The notes beneath the pieces are model-generated. The model was not told where the DNA came from. It ran no database searches and saw only the letters and a list, made by a program, of their open reading frames with translations. Below, one piece after another: positions 46,002 through 53,860 of a DNA stretch of 56,463 bases (the stretch's first letter is position 1; each line of letters opens with the position of its first letter). The DNA is from CAZXSK01 sp964642855 (GTDB lineage Bacteria; Planctomycetota; Phycisphaerae; SM23-33), in the NCBI GenBank assembly GCA_964642855.1, contig CAZXSK010000018.1, forward strand, positions 1-56,463. The letters run 5' to 3'. The translations under genes and the position numbers were made by a program.

Positions 46002-47471
46002 ATGGCCAAGCAGGAATTCATCGTCCAGACGCACAAGCTCACGAAGGTCTTCCGCGACTTCTGGCTGCGGGCCAAGGTGACGGCCGTTGCCGATCTCGAT
46101 ATGGACGTCCGCAAAGGCGAGGTCTTCGGACTGCTCGGGCCTAACGGGTCGGGCAAGAGCACCACGCTGAAGATGATCCTCGGCCTGCTGTTTCCCACGT
46201 CGGGACAGATCGCGATATTCGGGCGCAAGCCGACCGACGTGGCCATCAAGTCGCGCATCGGTTTCCTGCCGGAAGAGTCGTACCTGTACCCGTTCCTCGA
46301 CGCGACCGAGACGCTGGACTTCTACGGCCGGCTGTTCCACCAGGGCGGGCACGAGCGAAGGCGTCGCATCGAGATGCTGCTGGACATGGTGGGCCTCAAG
46401 GCCGCCGCGTACCGGCGGGTGGGCGAGTATTCCAAGGGCATGCAGCGGCGGATCGGACTGGCCCAGGCGCTGATCAACGACCCGGATCTGCTGATCCTCG
46501 ATGAACCCACCAGCGGCATGGACCCCATCGGCACGCGCCAGTTCAAGGACCTGATCCGCACCCTCGCCCGGCGCGGCAAGACGATCATCCTCTCCAGCCA
46601 CCTGCTGGCCGACGTCGAGGACGTCTGCGATCGGGTGTGCGTGCTGTACGGCGGCAGGAAGCGGGCCGTCGGAGACATCGACGAACTGCTGGCCAGGCAG
46701 GACCGCCTGCAGCTGACCGTTGAGGGGCTGGACCGCCAGCGCGCCGACGAGCTTCGCCAGGCGGTCGAGAGCGTCGGCGCCGACGTGCTGAGCATCTCCG
46801 CGCCGCGCGAGAAACTTGAGGACCTCTTCCTGCGGATCGTTCGCGAGGCCCAGGAGCAGAAGCTCGCCACCGGCGGAGTGATGGGCGAAGGCCGCGTCGC
46901 CGAGTTCCTGCGCGAAGGCCCGCCGAAGCCCCCCGAAGGCCGGGCGGTTATCGAGGAGCTCGTCGAGGCCGCCCACCCCGAGTCCGAGGCGCCGCCGCAA
47001 GCTCCGCCCGCGCCGCCTGCCGAGGACGAAGAAAAGCCCGACGACGACGTGCTCGGCTCGCTGATCGAAGGGCAGGATTCCGGGCAGACACCGCCCCCGC
47101 CGGTCGCCGAGAAAGTGGTTGCGGGCCCGGACAAACCCGACGAGGGCGTGTTGGAGTCACTGATCGAAGGCCGGGAGATCGACGCGGATGACGAGGATGA
47201 AACCGTCGAGGACGAACGCCCTGCACACGACGAGCCCGCAGCGACCGATGTTGAAGCCGCGCCGGACAGCCCTGCCTCCGAGGCGCCCGAAGCGCCCGAG
47301 GATACCCCCGCACCCACCGAGAACGCAGCCATCGATGCCCAACCCGCCGAGGAACCCGAGCCCCCGCCGTCGCAGCCTTCTCCGCCGGAGCCCCGGCGCA
47401 CCGGCGACGACCGCGACCTCGACCGCGACGTGATCGACAGCCTCCTCAACGAGGACGAGCAGGAGACGTAG
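46002..47471 (+). CDS. ABC transporter ATPase with acidic repeat-bearing tail
   Basis: 489 residues from ATG 46002, five bases after the previous stop. Residues 1-~305 are a standard ABC-2-type ATPase: Walker A GPNGSGKS at 46-53, Q-loop region FLPEESYLYPF, signature YSKGMQRR, Walker B LLILDEPTSGMDP, switch SSHLLADVEDVCDRV. Residues ~330-489 are a disordered, Pro/Glu/Asp-rich tail, far beyond family length. It holds three copies of a short motif: DDVLGSLIEG near 348-357, EGVLESLIEG near 381-390 and RDVIDSLLNE near 475-484. These may be docking sites for a partner, plausibly an SPFH cage. It pairs with the permease directly downstream. Confidence 0.92.
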   Translation: MAKQEFIVQTHKLTKVFRDFWLRAKVTAVADLDMDVRKGEVFGLLGPNGSGKSTTLKMILGLLFPTSGQIAIFGRKPTDVAIKSRIGFLPEESYLYPFLDATETLDFYGRLFHQGGHERRRRIEMLLDMVGLKAAAYRRVGEYSKGMQRRIGLAQALINDPDLLILDEPTSGMDPIGTRQFKDLIRTLARRGKTIILSSHLLADVEDVCDRVCVLYGGRKRAVGDIDELLARQDRLQLTVEGLDRQRADELRQAVESVGADVLSISAPREKLEDLFLRIVREAQEQKLATGGVMGEGRVAEFLREGPPKPPEGRAVIEELVEAAHPESEAPPQAPPAPPAEDEEKPDDDVLGSLIEGQDSGQTPPPPVAEKVVAGPDKPDEGVLESLIEGREIDADDEDETVEDERPAHDEPAATDVEAAPDSPASEAPEAPEDTPAPTENAAIDAQPAEEPEPPPSQPSPPEPRRTGDDRDLDRDVIDSLLNEDEQET

Positions 47472-47478
47472 TCCTCCC

Positions 47479-49143
47479 ATGCGCCGAATCCTTGCCATTG
47501 CCAATCAGACGTTCCACCAGTGCCTGCGGATGAAGGTCGCCGTGGCGTTCATGGTGTTGCTGGCGGCGGTGCTCGCGATCCTGCCGTTCGTCATGGAGGG
47601 CGACGGAACGCTGTCGGGGCAGGTCCGGACGTTTCTGAACTACTCCGTCAGCGCTACAGCCGGGGTGCTGATCGTCGTGACCGTCTTCCTGACGGTCGGG
47701 ATTATCGCAGCCGATATCCAGGAGCGGCGCATCTTCACCCTCGCGGTCAAGCCGATCGGCCGGTGGCAGTACGTCCTGGGTCGCTGGCTGGGCGTGGTGT
47801 TCTTCGACACGCTGCTGCTTGCCGTGGCGGGCCTGGCGATGTTCGCCTTCGTGCATCATCTCGGAGCCGGCAAGGCACAGACCCTCTCCGACCGGCGCGC
47901 CTTGGAAACCGAGGTATTCACCGCGCGGCGGAAGGTCTCGCCCCAGCCGCTGGAGCTTTCGCGCGACGTCGCCGAGCGTATCGCCGAACTGAAGAAAGAG
48001 AAGACCTACCAGGACGCGATCAAGACGTTCCTGCCCCAGGCCAATGGCGACCCCGACGTGGCGGCGCGTCTGCTGACCGAGGAAATCTCCAAGCAGGTCG
48101 CCGCCAGCAAGCAGTCGACCGGGCCGACCGGTTCGCTGTCGTGGCGGTTCGAGGGCCTGGCCGAGGGAGAAACCCGCCGAACAAAGACGACCGTCGAGCT
48201 GACCGGCCCGCATCCGGACGGCGGGGGGCAGTTGCTTCGCCTGCCGGTCTCCGAAGACATCCTCGGCCGCATGATGGCCGGCGGGCCCGTGGAAGTCGGC
48301 GGCATCACGGGCAAGGTCTTCGCGATCGGCGGGGAGTCTGTCGACGTGCTCCTGCCGGGCGAGGCGTACGAAACCAACCGCCTGCTGCTCCAGCCCGGCA
48401 AAGAGGTCGAACTGGTCGTGCCCGATACGATCCAGATCACCTTCAAGCCCTCAGCGGCTGGGGCGGCGCACGACCAGCAGCTCAACTCGCTCTGGGCGGC
48501 CGGCTCGCCGGGGCGATACAGCGAAGTCCAGCCTCACCGGTGCCCGTTCCGGCTGCCGTCGACGCTGACCTTCTCGACGAGAACGATCGGCCCCGACGGG
48601 GACCTGGTGGTGCAGTTCCAGAACCAACCGGACCCCATAACCGGCCGGGCGGTCAGCGTGGAGATTCTCCACGAGGACATCTCGGTGCGATACCGGGTGG
48701 GCGACTTCTCGCCGAACTACCTGCGGGGCATGGTGCTGATCCTGATCCAACTGATGTTCATCGCCGCCATCGGGGCGGTCATGGGCAGCTTCCTGTCATT
48801 CCCGGTGGGGTCGCTGGCGTGCTTCGGCATGCTCCCGTTCGGCCTGGCGAGAAGATGGCTTGACGAAGCCGTCCACATGCCCGCCGGAACCGAGTATGAC
48901 AACCCGTTCATCGCGCTGGGACGCATCATCTTCGCCATCATGACCCTGCTGCTGCCCGACCTGGAAAGCACCTCACCGGCCGGGGCGCTGACCGACGGAA
49001 CCTACATCGCCTGGGGCATGGGCCTGCCCGATGAAACCGCCGTGCTCGGGGCACTCGGGCCGATGGCTGCGCGGATCGTCGTTTCGCTGGCCATCGCGTG
49101 CCTGATCTTCTCACGGCGCGAGCTTGCGAGGGTGCAGGTATGA
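47479..49143 (+). CDS. ABC-2 type permease with large extracytoplasmic insert
   Basis: 554 residues, seven bases after the ATPase gene. N-terminal helices near 18-40, 55-78 and 100-125 include QERRIFTLAVKPIGRWQYVLGRWLGVVFFD, the usual coupling-helix region of ABC-2 permeases. About 290 hydrophilic residues (~130-415) follow, then four C-terminal helices. The insert contains beta-rich and helical segments (SLSWRFEGLAEGETRR, PVEVGGITGKVFAIGGESVDVLLPGE) and probably folds outside the cytoplasm. It is likely the partner of the ATPase just upstream. A similar insert is seen in exporters for large or lipidic cargo, but the cargo here is unknown. Confidence 0.83.
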   Translation: MRRILAIANQTFHQCLRMKVAVAFMVLLAAVLAILPFVMEGDGTLSGQVRTFLNYSVSATAGVLIVVTVFLTVGIIAADIQERRIFTLAVKPIGRWQYVLGRWLGVVFFDTLLLAVAGLAMFAFVHHLGAGKAQTLSDRRALETEVFTARRKVSPQPLELSRDVAERIAELKKEKTYQDAIKTFLPQANGDPDVAARLLTEEISKQVAASKQSTGPTGSLSWRFEGLAEGETRRTKTTVELTGPHPDGGGQLLRLPVSEDILGRMMAGGPVEVGGITGKVFAIGGESVDVLLPGEAYETNRLLLQPGKEVELVVPDTIQITFKPSAAGAAHDQQLNSLWAAGSPGRYSEVQPHRCPFRLPSTLTFSTRTIGPDGDLVVQFQNQPDPITGRAVSVEILHEDISVRYRVGDFSPNYLRGMVLILIQLMFIAAIGAVMGSFLSFPVGSLACFGMLPFGLARRWLDEAVHMPAGTEYDNPFIALGRIIFAIMTLLLPDLESTSPAGALTDGTYIAWGMGLPDETAVLGALGPMAARIVVSLAIACLIFSRRELARVQV

Positions 49144-51194
49144 GTTTCCTCCGATCGCCCCAGAGGCTGCACCAACTCCTCTGGCTGGGTATTGCGCTGG
49201 TGCTGTTCGTGCTGGCCGGCGTGATGAGCCATCCCCTGCAGGTGAAGAACCGCAAATTCCGCGAGGCGATCCCGGGCAGGGGAGAGCAGGACGACCCCAC
49301 GATCCGCATGCTCACGGCCATGCCCGGCGGGTTGCGCGCGCCGCTGGTGAACTACCTGTGGATCCGCGCCAACGAACTCAAGGACGAAGGCCGGTACTAC
49401 GACGCGCGCCAGATGGCTGAGTGGATCTGCTACCTCCAGCCGCGGTTCGATGGCGTGTGGTCCTTCCACGCCTGGAACATGGCCTGGAACATTTCGGTAG
49501 CCACTCACACCGAGCAGGAACGCTGGCAGTGGGTGACCAACGGCATGAAGCTGCTGCGGGACGAGGGCATTCCCTACAATCCCCAGTCGATCGTGCTGTA
49601 CAAGGAACTCGGGTGGCTGTTCTTCTCGAAGATGGGCGGCGATACCGACGAGATGCACCGCTACTACAAGCTGCGGTGGGCGGCGGAGATGCAGGCCGTG
49701 CTGGGTGCGCCCCCGGCGGGAATCACCGCCGACGTGATCGAAGCATTCCGGCCGATCGCCGAGGCGCCCCTGGATCGCAGCTATCACCGGCGCGACGCCG
49801 ACACCATCCACATGACGATGGTCCGCAAGCTTCAGGGCGACCAGGCGATCCGCGACTACCTCGCCGAGCTGGAGGAACTCGACATCCGCCTGTACCGGAT
49901 GGGCACGCTGGAGTACGAGCTGGACCGCAGCCTGTTGAAGGCGTACAACCGCTTCTCGGAAGACCAGGGCGTGGCGGTGGTGCGTTTCGGCCGGTCTGCC
50001 AGGCCCACGAAACCTTCCGGAGACGCAGCCGACGATCCCCAGGCCCTCAAGCGGTACGAGCTGGACCTCAAACGCTACGAGCTGATCAACTCCAGGAAGC
50101 ACCAGGCCGCCCGGGACCGCCTGATCGCCTTCCTGCGGTCGCAGATCCTCTGGAACGAGTACCGCATGGACCCCCAGTGGATGCTCGGGCTGATGGAGCG
50201 TTTCAACGTGCCGATCGACTGGCGCCTGGTCTGGCCTCACGGACTCTACTGGGCGACCTACGGCGAGCACGTAGCCAACGACGTGGACATGGCGCAGATC
50301 GACTCGCTGAACACCGGAAGGATCCTGCTGAACTGCCTCCAGACCCTTACCTATCGGGGCAGGCTGGTCTACATCGAGGACCCCAGGAACCCGGATATGC
50401 CCCTGGTGAGTTTCTCCTCCGACCTGCGGTACATCGAGCCGAGCCACCGGGAGCACATGCGGCTGATCGAAGAGCGACTCGAGGCCCGCCGGCGGGCCTA
50501 CGAGGAAGATCCCACCAAGGCCGAGCCGCCCCGGGAGTTCTACCAGAACGTGCTGGGTTCGGGACATCGCAACTACCTGATCAACGCCATCGCGATGCTC
50601 GTGGCGGCCGGTCGCATGGAGGAAGCCCAGGAGAGGCTCGACTGGCTGCGGACCGAATACCGCCAGCACGGAGGTCTGTGGGATATCCAGAACGTCTACG
50701 AGTTCGTGGTGAACTTCCTGAACCGCGAGGGCAGGCCGATTCCCCGGGTCGCGATCTCCCAGATCACCATCGCCCTCCAGGCCGGGTATGCCAACCTCGC
50801 GGCAGGAGATGCAGCCGGCTTCAACAGCCGGTTCCGCTACGCCCAGCGGGTGCATCGCGAGTTCCACAAGGGCGCAGCCGAGCGGCTGATCATGGAGAAC
50901 TTCGACGAACTCGCCCGAAACATGCTCGGGCCGATGCTCGTCGAGCCCAGGCAGTTCGGGTATGACCTGAGTCTCGAACAGCGCAGCCGGATCTTCAACA
51001 ATGTGCCCCTGCAACTGCTCGTGCCGCGTTCGTTGCCGGATACGTATCAGCCGCCGCTGTACGACCGCATCGCGCCGGCGCTGCGGTCCGAGTGCGAACG
51101 GAAGGGCGTATCGTTCGAGTCGATGTTCCCGGAACCCGACGGCCTGGACGAATACCGCGCCCAGCTCCAGCAGCGGTTCCCAAGCTCACGCTGA
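49140..51194 (+). CDS. Membrane-anchored protein of unknown function, last gene of the SPFH-ABC operon
   Basis: 684 residues, start overlapping the permease stop (ATGA). One membrane anchor lies near residues 13-29 (LLWLGIALVLFVLAGVM); the rest is hydrophilic and mostly helical, probably extracytoplasmic. Segments such as APLVNYLWIRANELKDEGRYYDARQMAEWICYLQPRFDGVWSFHAWNMAWNIS and YNPQSIVLYKELGWLFF look like TPR-type helical repeats. Trp, Tyr and Arg are enriched. I recognise no catalytic motif. Translational coupling with the permease strongly suggests it works with the transporter, for example as a periplasmic receptor or scaffold. It has no family name I can support. Confidence 0.8.
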   Translation: MSFLRSPQRLHQLLWLGIALVLFVLAGVMSHPLQVKNRKFREAIPGRGEQDDPTIRMLTAMPGGLRAPLVNYLWIRANELKDEGRYYDARQMAEWICYLQPRFDGVWSFHAWNMAWNISVATHTEQERWQWVTNGMKLLRDEGIPYNPQSIVLYKELGWLFFSKMGGDTDEMHRYYKLRWAAEMQAVLGAPPAGITADVIEAFRPIAEAPLDRSYHRRDADTIHMTMVRKLQGDQAIRDYLAELEELDIRLYRMGTLEYELDRSLLKAYNRFSEDQGVAVVRFGRSARPTKPSGDAADDPQALKRYELDLKRYELINSRKHQAARDRLIAFLRSQILWNEYRMDPQWMLGLMERFNVPIDWRLVWPHGLYWATYGEHVANDVDMAQIDSLNTGRILLNCLQTLTYRGRLVYIEDPRNPDMPLVSFSSDLRYIEPSHREHMRLIEERLEARRRAYEEDPTKAEPPREFYQNVLGSGHRNYLINAIAMLVAAGRMEEAQERLDWLRTEYRQHGGLWDIQNVYEFVVNFLNREGRPIPRVAISQITIALQAGYANLAAGDAAGFNSRFRYAQRVHREFHKGAAERLIMENFDELARNMLGPMLVEPRQFGYDLSLEQRSRIFNNVPLQLLVPRSLPDTYQPPLYDRIAPALRSECERKGVSFESMFPEPDGLDEYRAQLQQRFPSSR

Positions 51195-51228
51195 CGGTCG
51201 GCGGCGGTCGATCCGAATGCAAACAGAA

Positions 51229-51241
51229 GCCCCGGTGGGGC
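51229..51241. terminator. Small hairpin between convergent genes
   Basis: GCCCC-GGT-GGGGC sits in the 82-base gap between the SPFH-ABC operon and the convergent secretin-N-like gene. No U-run is evident, so this is a weak call. Confidence 0.3.
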
Positions 51242-51276
51242 GTTGCACTGTGTGATCTGCGGTATCCCGGCGGCTG

Positions 51277-52431
51277 TCAGCCTGAGATGCCGACCTGCTC
51301 CAGGAGTTTCCATCCCAGCAGCGTCTGGGTGATGACCAGCTTGTTGTTCAGCACGTGAATCGACCCCTTCCCGCCGTTCTCACGCCACATGTCTTCGCCG
51401 ATCGACCGCTTGATAATCCGGATCAGCGTCTGGATGTTCTCCTCGCGGCTGGCGGTGTCGTCATCGTCGTCATCATCGTCGTCGTCATCGTCGCCGAAGA
51501 TGTCGTCGAAATCGTCGTTCCCATCGTTATCGTCGTTGTCATCGCTGCTGACACTGACGTTGAAGCCCTCCGGGGCTTCGAAATCCCGAGCCGTGTGTAC
51601 GAGGTCGGCCACGTCCCAGACCCGCGTGCGGGTCTTCATGTTCAGAGCGGAACCGGTGGAGATCTTCACGATGCCGCTGTCAATGACCCAGTAGGCCCGG
51701 CTGAACTTGCCGAGACGTCCGTTGGCCTGTTCCAGTACCAGACTCAGGCCGGTTGCGAAGGTCACGTTGCGGACCTCGAGAGTGATCTCGGTGTCCCGCG
51801 TGAGGCCGGACTGCTCCAAGGCCTTCCAGTTGACCACGATGTTGGTCTCGCTGGCCTCGCGGAAGTAGGTGATGGCGTTTTCCAGCGACAGTTTGACGAA
51901 CTCGACCTTCCCGCCGCGGTCCTCCGATCGGCGGCCGGACCGCGCACCGGACGCATCGTCGCGGTCGTGTCCGTCGTCCGTTTCCTCCGCATCTTCGCGG
52001 GAGGGCTCGTCCTTCTTCGTTTCCGGCAGGGGGATGGCGCGAAATCGGACCTTCCGCATCGCCCGGCGGAGTGTGGTCACGTAGACCACGCCGTCGCCCG
52101 TGAACCACCCCAGGGGCTTGCCCCGCTTGCCCGCGCGGGTAAGCACGAGTTCCAGCGACTGGGAGACGCTGGCTTTGTCGGGGTTCGAGGAGATACGGTC
52201 GTCCGGCTTGACGCCGGTTTCGGCCAATTGCTGCCAGTCGACGCGGATCTCCAGCTCGGCGGCCTTGCCGATACGCCCGAGGACGTCGGCCAGTTCGCCC
52301 GAAAGCCTCGGACGGGTCAGTTCCCTGGCGAGCTTGCTTCGGGTGGACTCCGCCGGTGCGGGTGAGGGCAACAGCAGCATCGGCACGGACAGAACAACGA
52401 GGAACAGGGCGTGGGTCAGGGGTCTTGTCAC
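51277..52431 (-). CDS. Secreted protein with two secretin-N/STN-like domains and a poly-Asp linker
   Basis: 384 residues from GTG 52431, preceded by a perfect AGGAGGT seven bases upstream. Signal peptide at residues 1-27 (LFLVVLSVPMLLLPSPAPAES). Two similar domains, near 40-120 and 170-265, each show 'L..ALD.I....LEI.VDW..L...GV..D..IS' and 'SLE.AI.YF.E...TNIVVNWKALEQSGL..DTEITLEVRNVTF..GL..VL', as in secretin N0/STN-like domains of planctomycetal proteins. A highly acidic linker (~300-330) includes a run of about a dozen Asp. A C-terminal domain follows; no secretin beta-barrel is present. It may bind cations or assist an outer-membrane complex. The function is unknown. Confidence 0.75.
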   Translation of the reverse strand: MTRPLTHALFLVVLSVPMLLLPSPAPAESTRSKLARELTRPRLSGELADVLGRIGKAAELEIRVDWQQLAETGVKPDDRISSNPDKASVSQSLELVLTRAGKRGKPLGWFTGDGVVYVTTLRRAMRKVRFRAIPLPETKKDEPSREDAEETDDGHDRDDASGARSGRRSEDRGGKVEFVKLSLENAITYFREASETNIVVNWKALEQSGLTRDTEITLEVRNVTFATGLSLVLEQANGRLGKFSRAYWVIDSGIVKISTGSALNMKTRTRVWDVADLVHTARDFEAPEGFNVSVSSDDNDDNDGNDDFDDIFGDDDDDDDDDDDDTASREENIQTLIRIIKRSIGEDMWRENGGKGSIHVLNNKLVITQTLLGWKLLEQVGISG

Positions 52432-52687
52432 TGCGGCACCTCCTGCCTTCGGGACGTCCCGGACTGACGGAACGTGCCGGTCAGAATTGCGCGGGCCAAG
52501 GACGCTTCCAACGGATGGATGTATGATTTCGCAAGGTGTCCGGCTGGCTCTGCATTTCCATTCTATATCGGCAGGACGGGCCCGGGCCAGTGAGAATCCC
52601 CCGTGCGCTCTGTGGCCGGTGTGAGAGCAGGGGCCGTGTTGAGGCTAGAATTGCTCCACCACGTCCGTTGGCGGTGGTCGATGGGGG

Positions 52688-53557
52688 TCAGAACGAGTTG
52701 CGGAGGTAGCCTCGTGCGGCGGCGAACCAGCCGCTGCCCCAGCTCCGCATGCCGTGCAGCAGGAGGGTCGCCAGGGCGACCGGCGTCAACTCGCCGGCGT
52801 GTGCCTGGATGAAGTTGACCACCGCGCCGGGGCGGTTGCGTACGGGCACGATGTCGGTGTGTTCGTGGGAGTCCTCGGCGCTGCGTGCCCCCTGGATCAT
52901 GGTGGAGCACTCGACGTCCACCTGGATTGCGAAGATCATCTCCGGCTGGACGATGTGCTTGTCCCGCACGATGCCCATGCAGACCAGCTCGCGGACATTG
53001 TCGGGCAGGACGCCCAATTCCTGGCGCAGTTCGTCCGTGATCGCGGCGAAGGGGCAAGGGGCCTCTCCGGCGTCTTCCTGCGGCTCGACGATTCCCCCGA
53101 TGGGGTGAATGCGTCCGGGGTGGTAGGCGACCTTCTGGCTGCGACGTCCGAGCACCAGGAAGTCGTCTCCGCTGACCAGGGCCGCCGAGACGCCCAGCGC
53201 GTCGGCAAGGATCTGGGGCCCGTGGGTGTATCGCAGGTAGGCGTGGGTAAGGTTGGTACCCAGGAACTCCTTGTAGCTGACAGGCCCGAGGGTGAGTTCC
53301 AGTGCGTCCCGGCCGACCTTGAAGTCCACGAGCCTGCAGAGCGAGCCGTTGAAGAGCCTTCGCTGGTCTTCCTGCGCGCGGCCGGTTTCCTTGGCCCAGG
53401 TGGCCTCGATGATCTCATCGATTTCCCGGTTGGATTGTCTCGGGTCGCCCGACCAGCGCACCCGGATGTTCCGGGGGACGTAATGCCCGAAGTGATCCAG
53501 GAAGAATCGCCCGCAGTCACGGATTCCGCCTGCCGTTCCGTTGCCTTGATGAATCAT
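52688..53557 (-). CDS. NUDT22-like Nudix-family hydrolase
   Basis: 289 residues from ATG 53557; a TTG at 53623 would extend it but lacks support. N-terminal region: IEATWAKETGRAQEDQRRLFNGSLCRLVDFKVG and LTLGPVSYKEFLGTNLTHAYL, reminiscent of the N-terminal domain of NUDT22-type UDP-sugar hydrolases. The Nudix box is recognisable but stretched: GGIVEPQE, then about 14 residues instead of 7, then DELRQELGV where REUXEEXGU is expected, with Asp replacing the usual Arg. This may change metal binding, as in NUDT22. The gene stands alone. Identity by eye; activity on UDP-glucose/galactose is only an analogy. Confidence 0.68.
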   Translation of the reverse strand: MIHQGNGTAGGIRDCGRFFLDHFGHYVPRNIRVRWSGDPRQSNREIDEIIEATWAKETGRAQEDQRRLFNGSLCRLVDFKVGRDALELTLGPVSYKEFLGTNLTHAYLRYTHGPQILADALGVSAALVSGDDFLVLGRRSQKVAYHPGRIHPIGGIVEPQEDAGEAPCPFAAITDELRQELGVLPDNVRELVCMGIVRDKHIVQPEMIFAIQVDVECSTMIQGARSAEDSHEHTDIVPVRNRPGAVVNFIQAHAGELTPVALATLLLHGMRSWGSGWFAAARGYLRNSF

Positions 53558-53710
53558 GCTGCCCAGTACCGTCCGTTTGGAGGGAGCGAGCCCGGAGGCT
53601 GTTGCATCCCCGCGTTGCTGCAAAGCCGCCTGCCCTCCCCGAATCCCTGTGTCCCCGGCCGGCGGCGTGAGGACAAGAAAGATATCATATCGGGGTGCGG
53701 TGATTCCAAG

Positions 53711-53724
53711 GAAATCGCGATTTC
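53711..53724. promoter_or_regulatory. Perfect 14 bp palindrome upstream of the purine permease
   Basis: GAAATCGCGATTTC is its own reverse complement. It lies between the Nudix gene start and the gap that swallows the start of the permease. It is an operator candidate for either direction. Confidence 0.4.
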
Positions 53725-53760
53725 AGGCCAATTCGCGTCGGGACGTAAGCGGATATGCAG

Positions 53761-53860
53761 NNNNNNNNNNNNNNNNNNNNNNNNNNNNNNNNNNNNNNNN
53801 NNNNNNNNNNNNNNNNNNNNNNNNNNNNNNNNNNNNNNNNNNNNNNNNNNNNNNNNNNNN
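53761..53860. other. Assembly gap (100 N)
   Basis: A scaffold join of unknown real length that removes the 5' end and start codon of the purine permease. With it, the stretch 53558-53860 contains no recognised gene except that missing start, plus the 14 bp palindrome. Confidence 0.99.

Noticed and set aside
49002..51014. 670-codon minus-strand frame antisense to the 684-residue operon gene
   Set aside because: The plus frame is coupled to the permease by ATGA and has a plausible anchor and codon use. The minus frame has no start signal.
51460..51500. Trinucleotide-like repeat (GTC/ATC) considered as a tandem repeat or CRISPR remnant
   Set aside because: It encodes the Asp run of the secretin-N-like protein and has no spacers.
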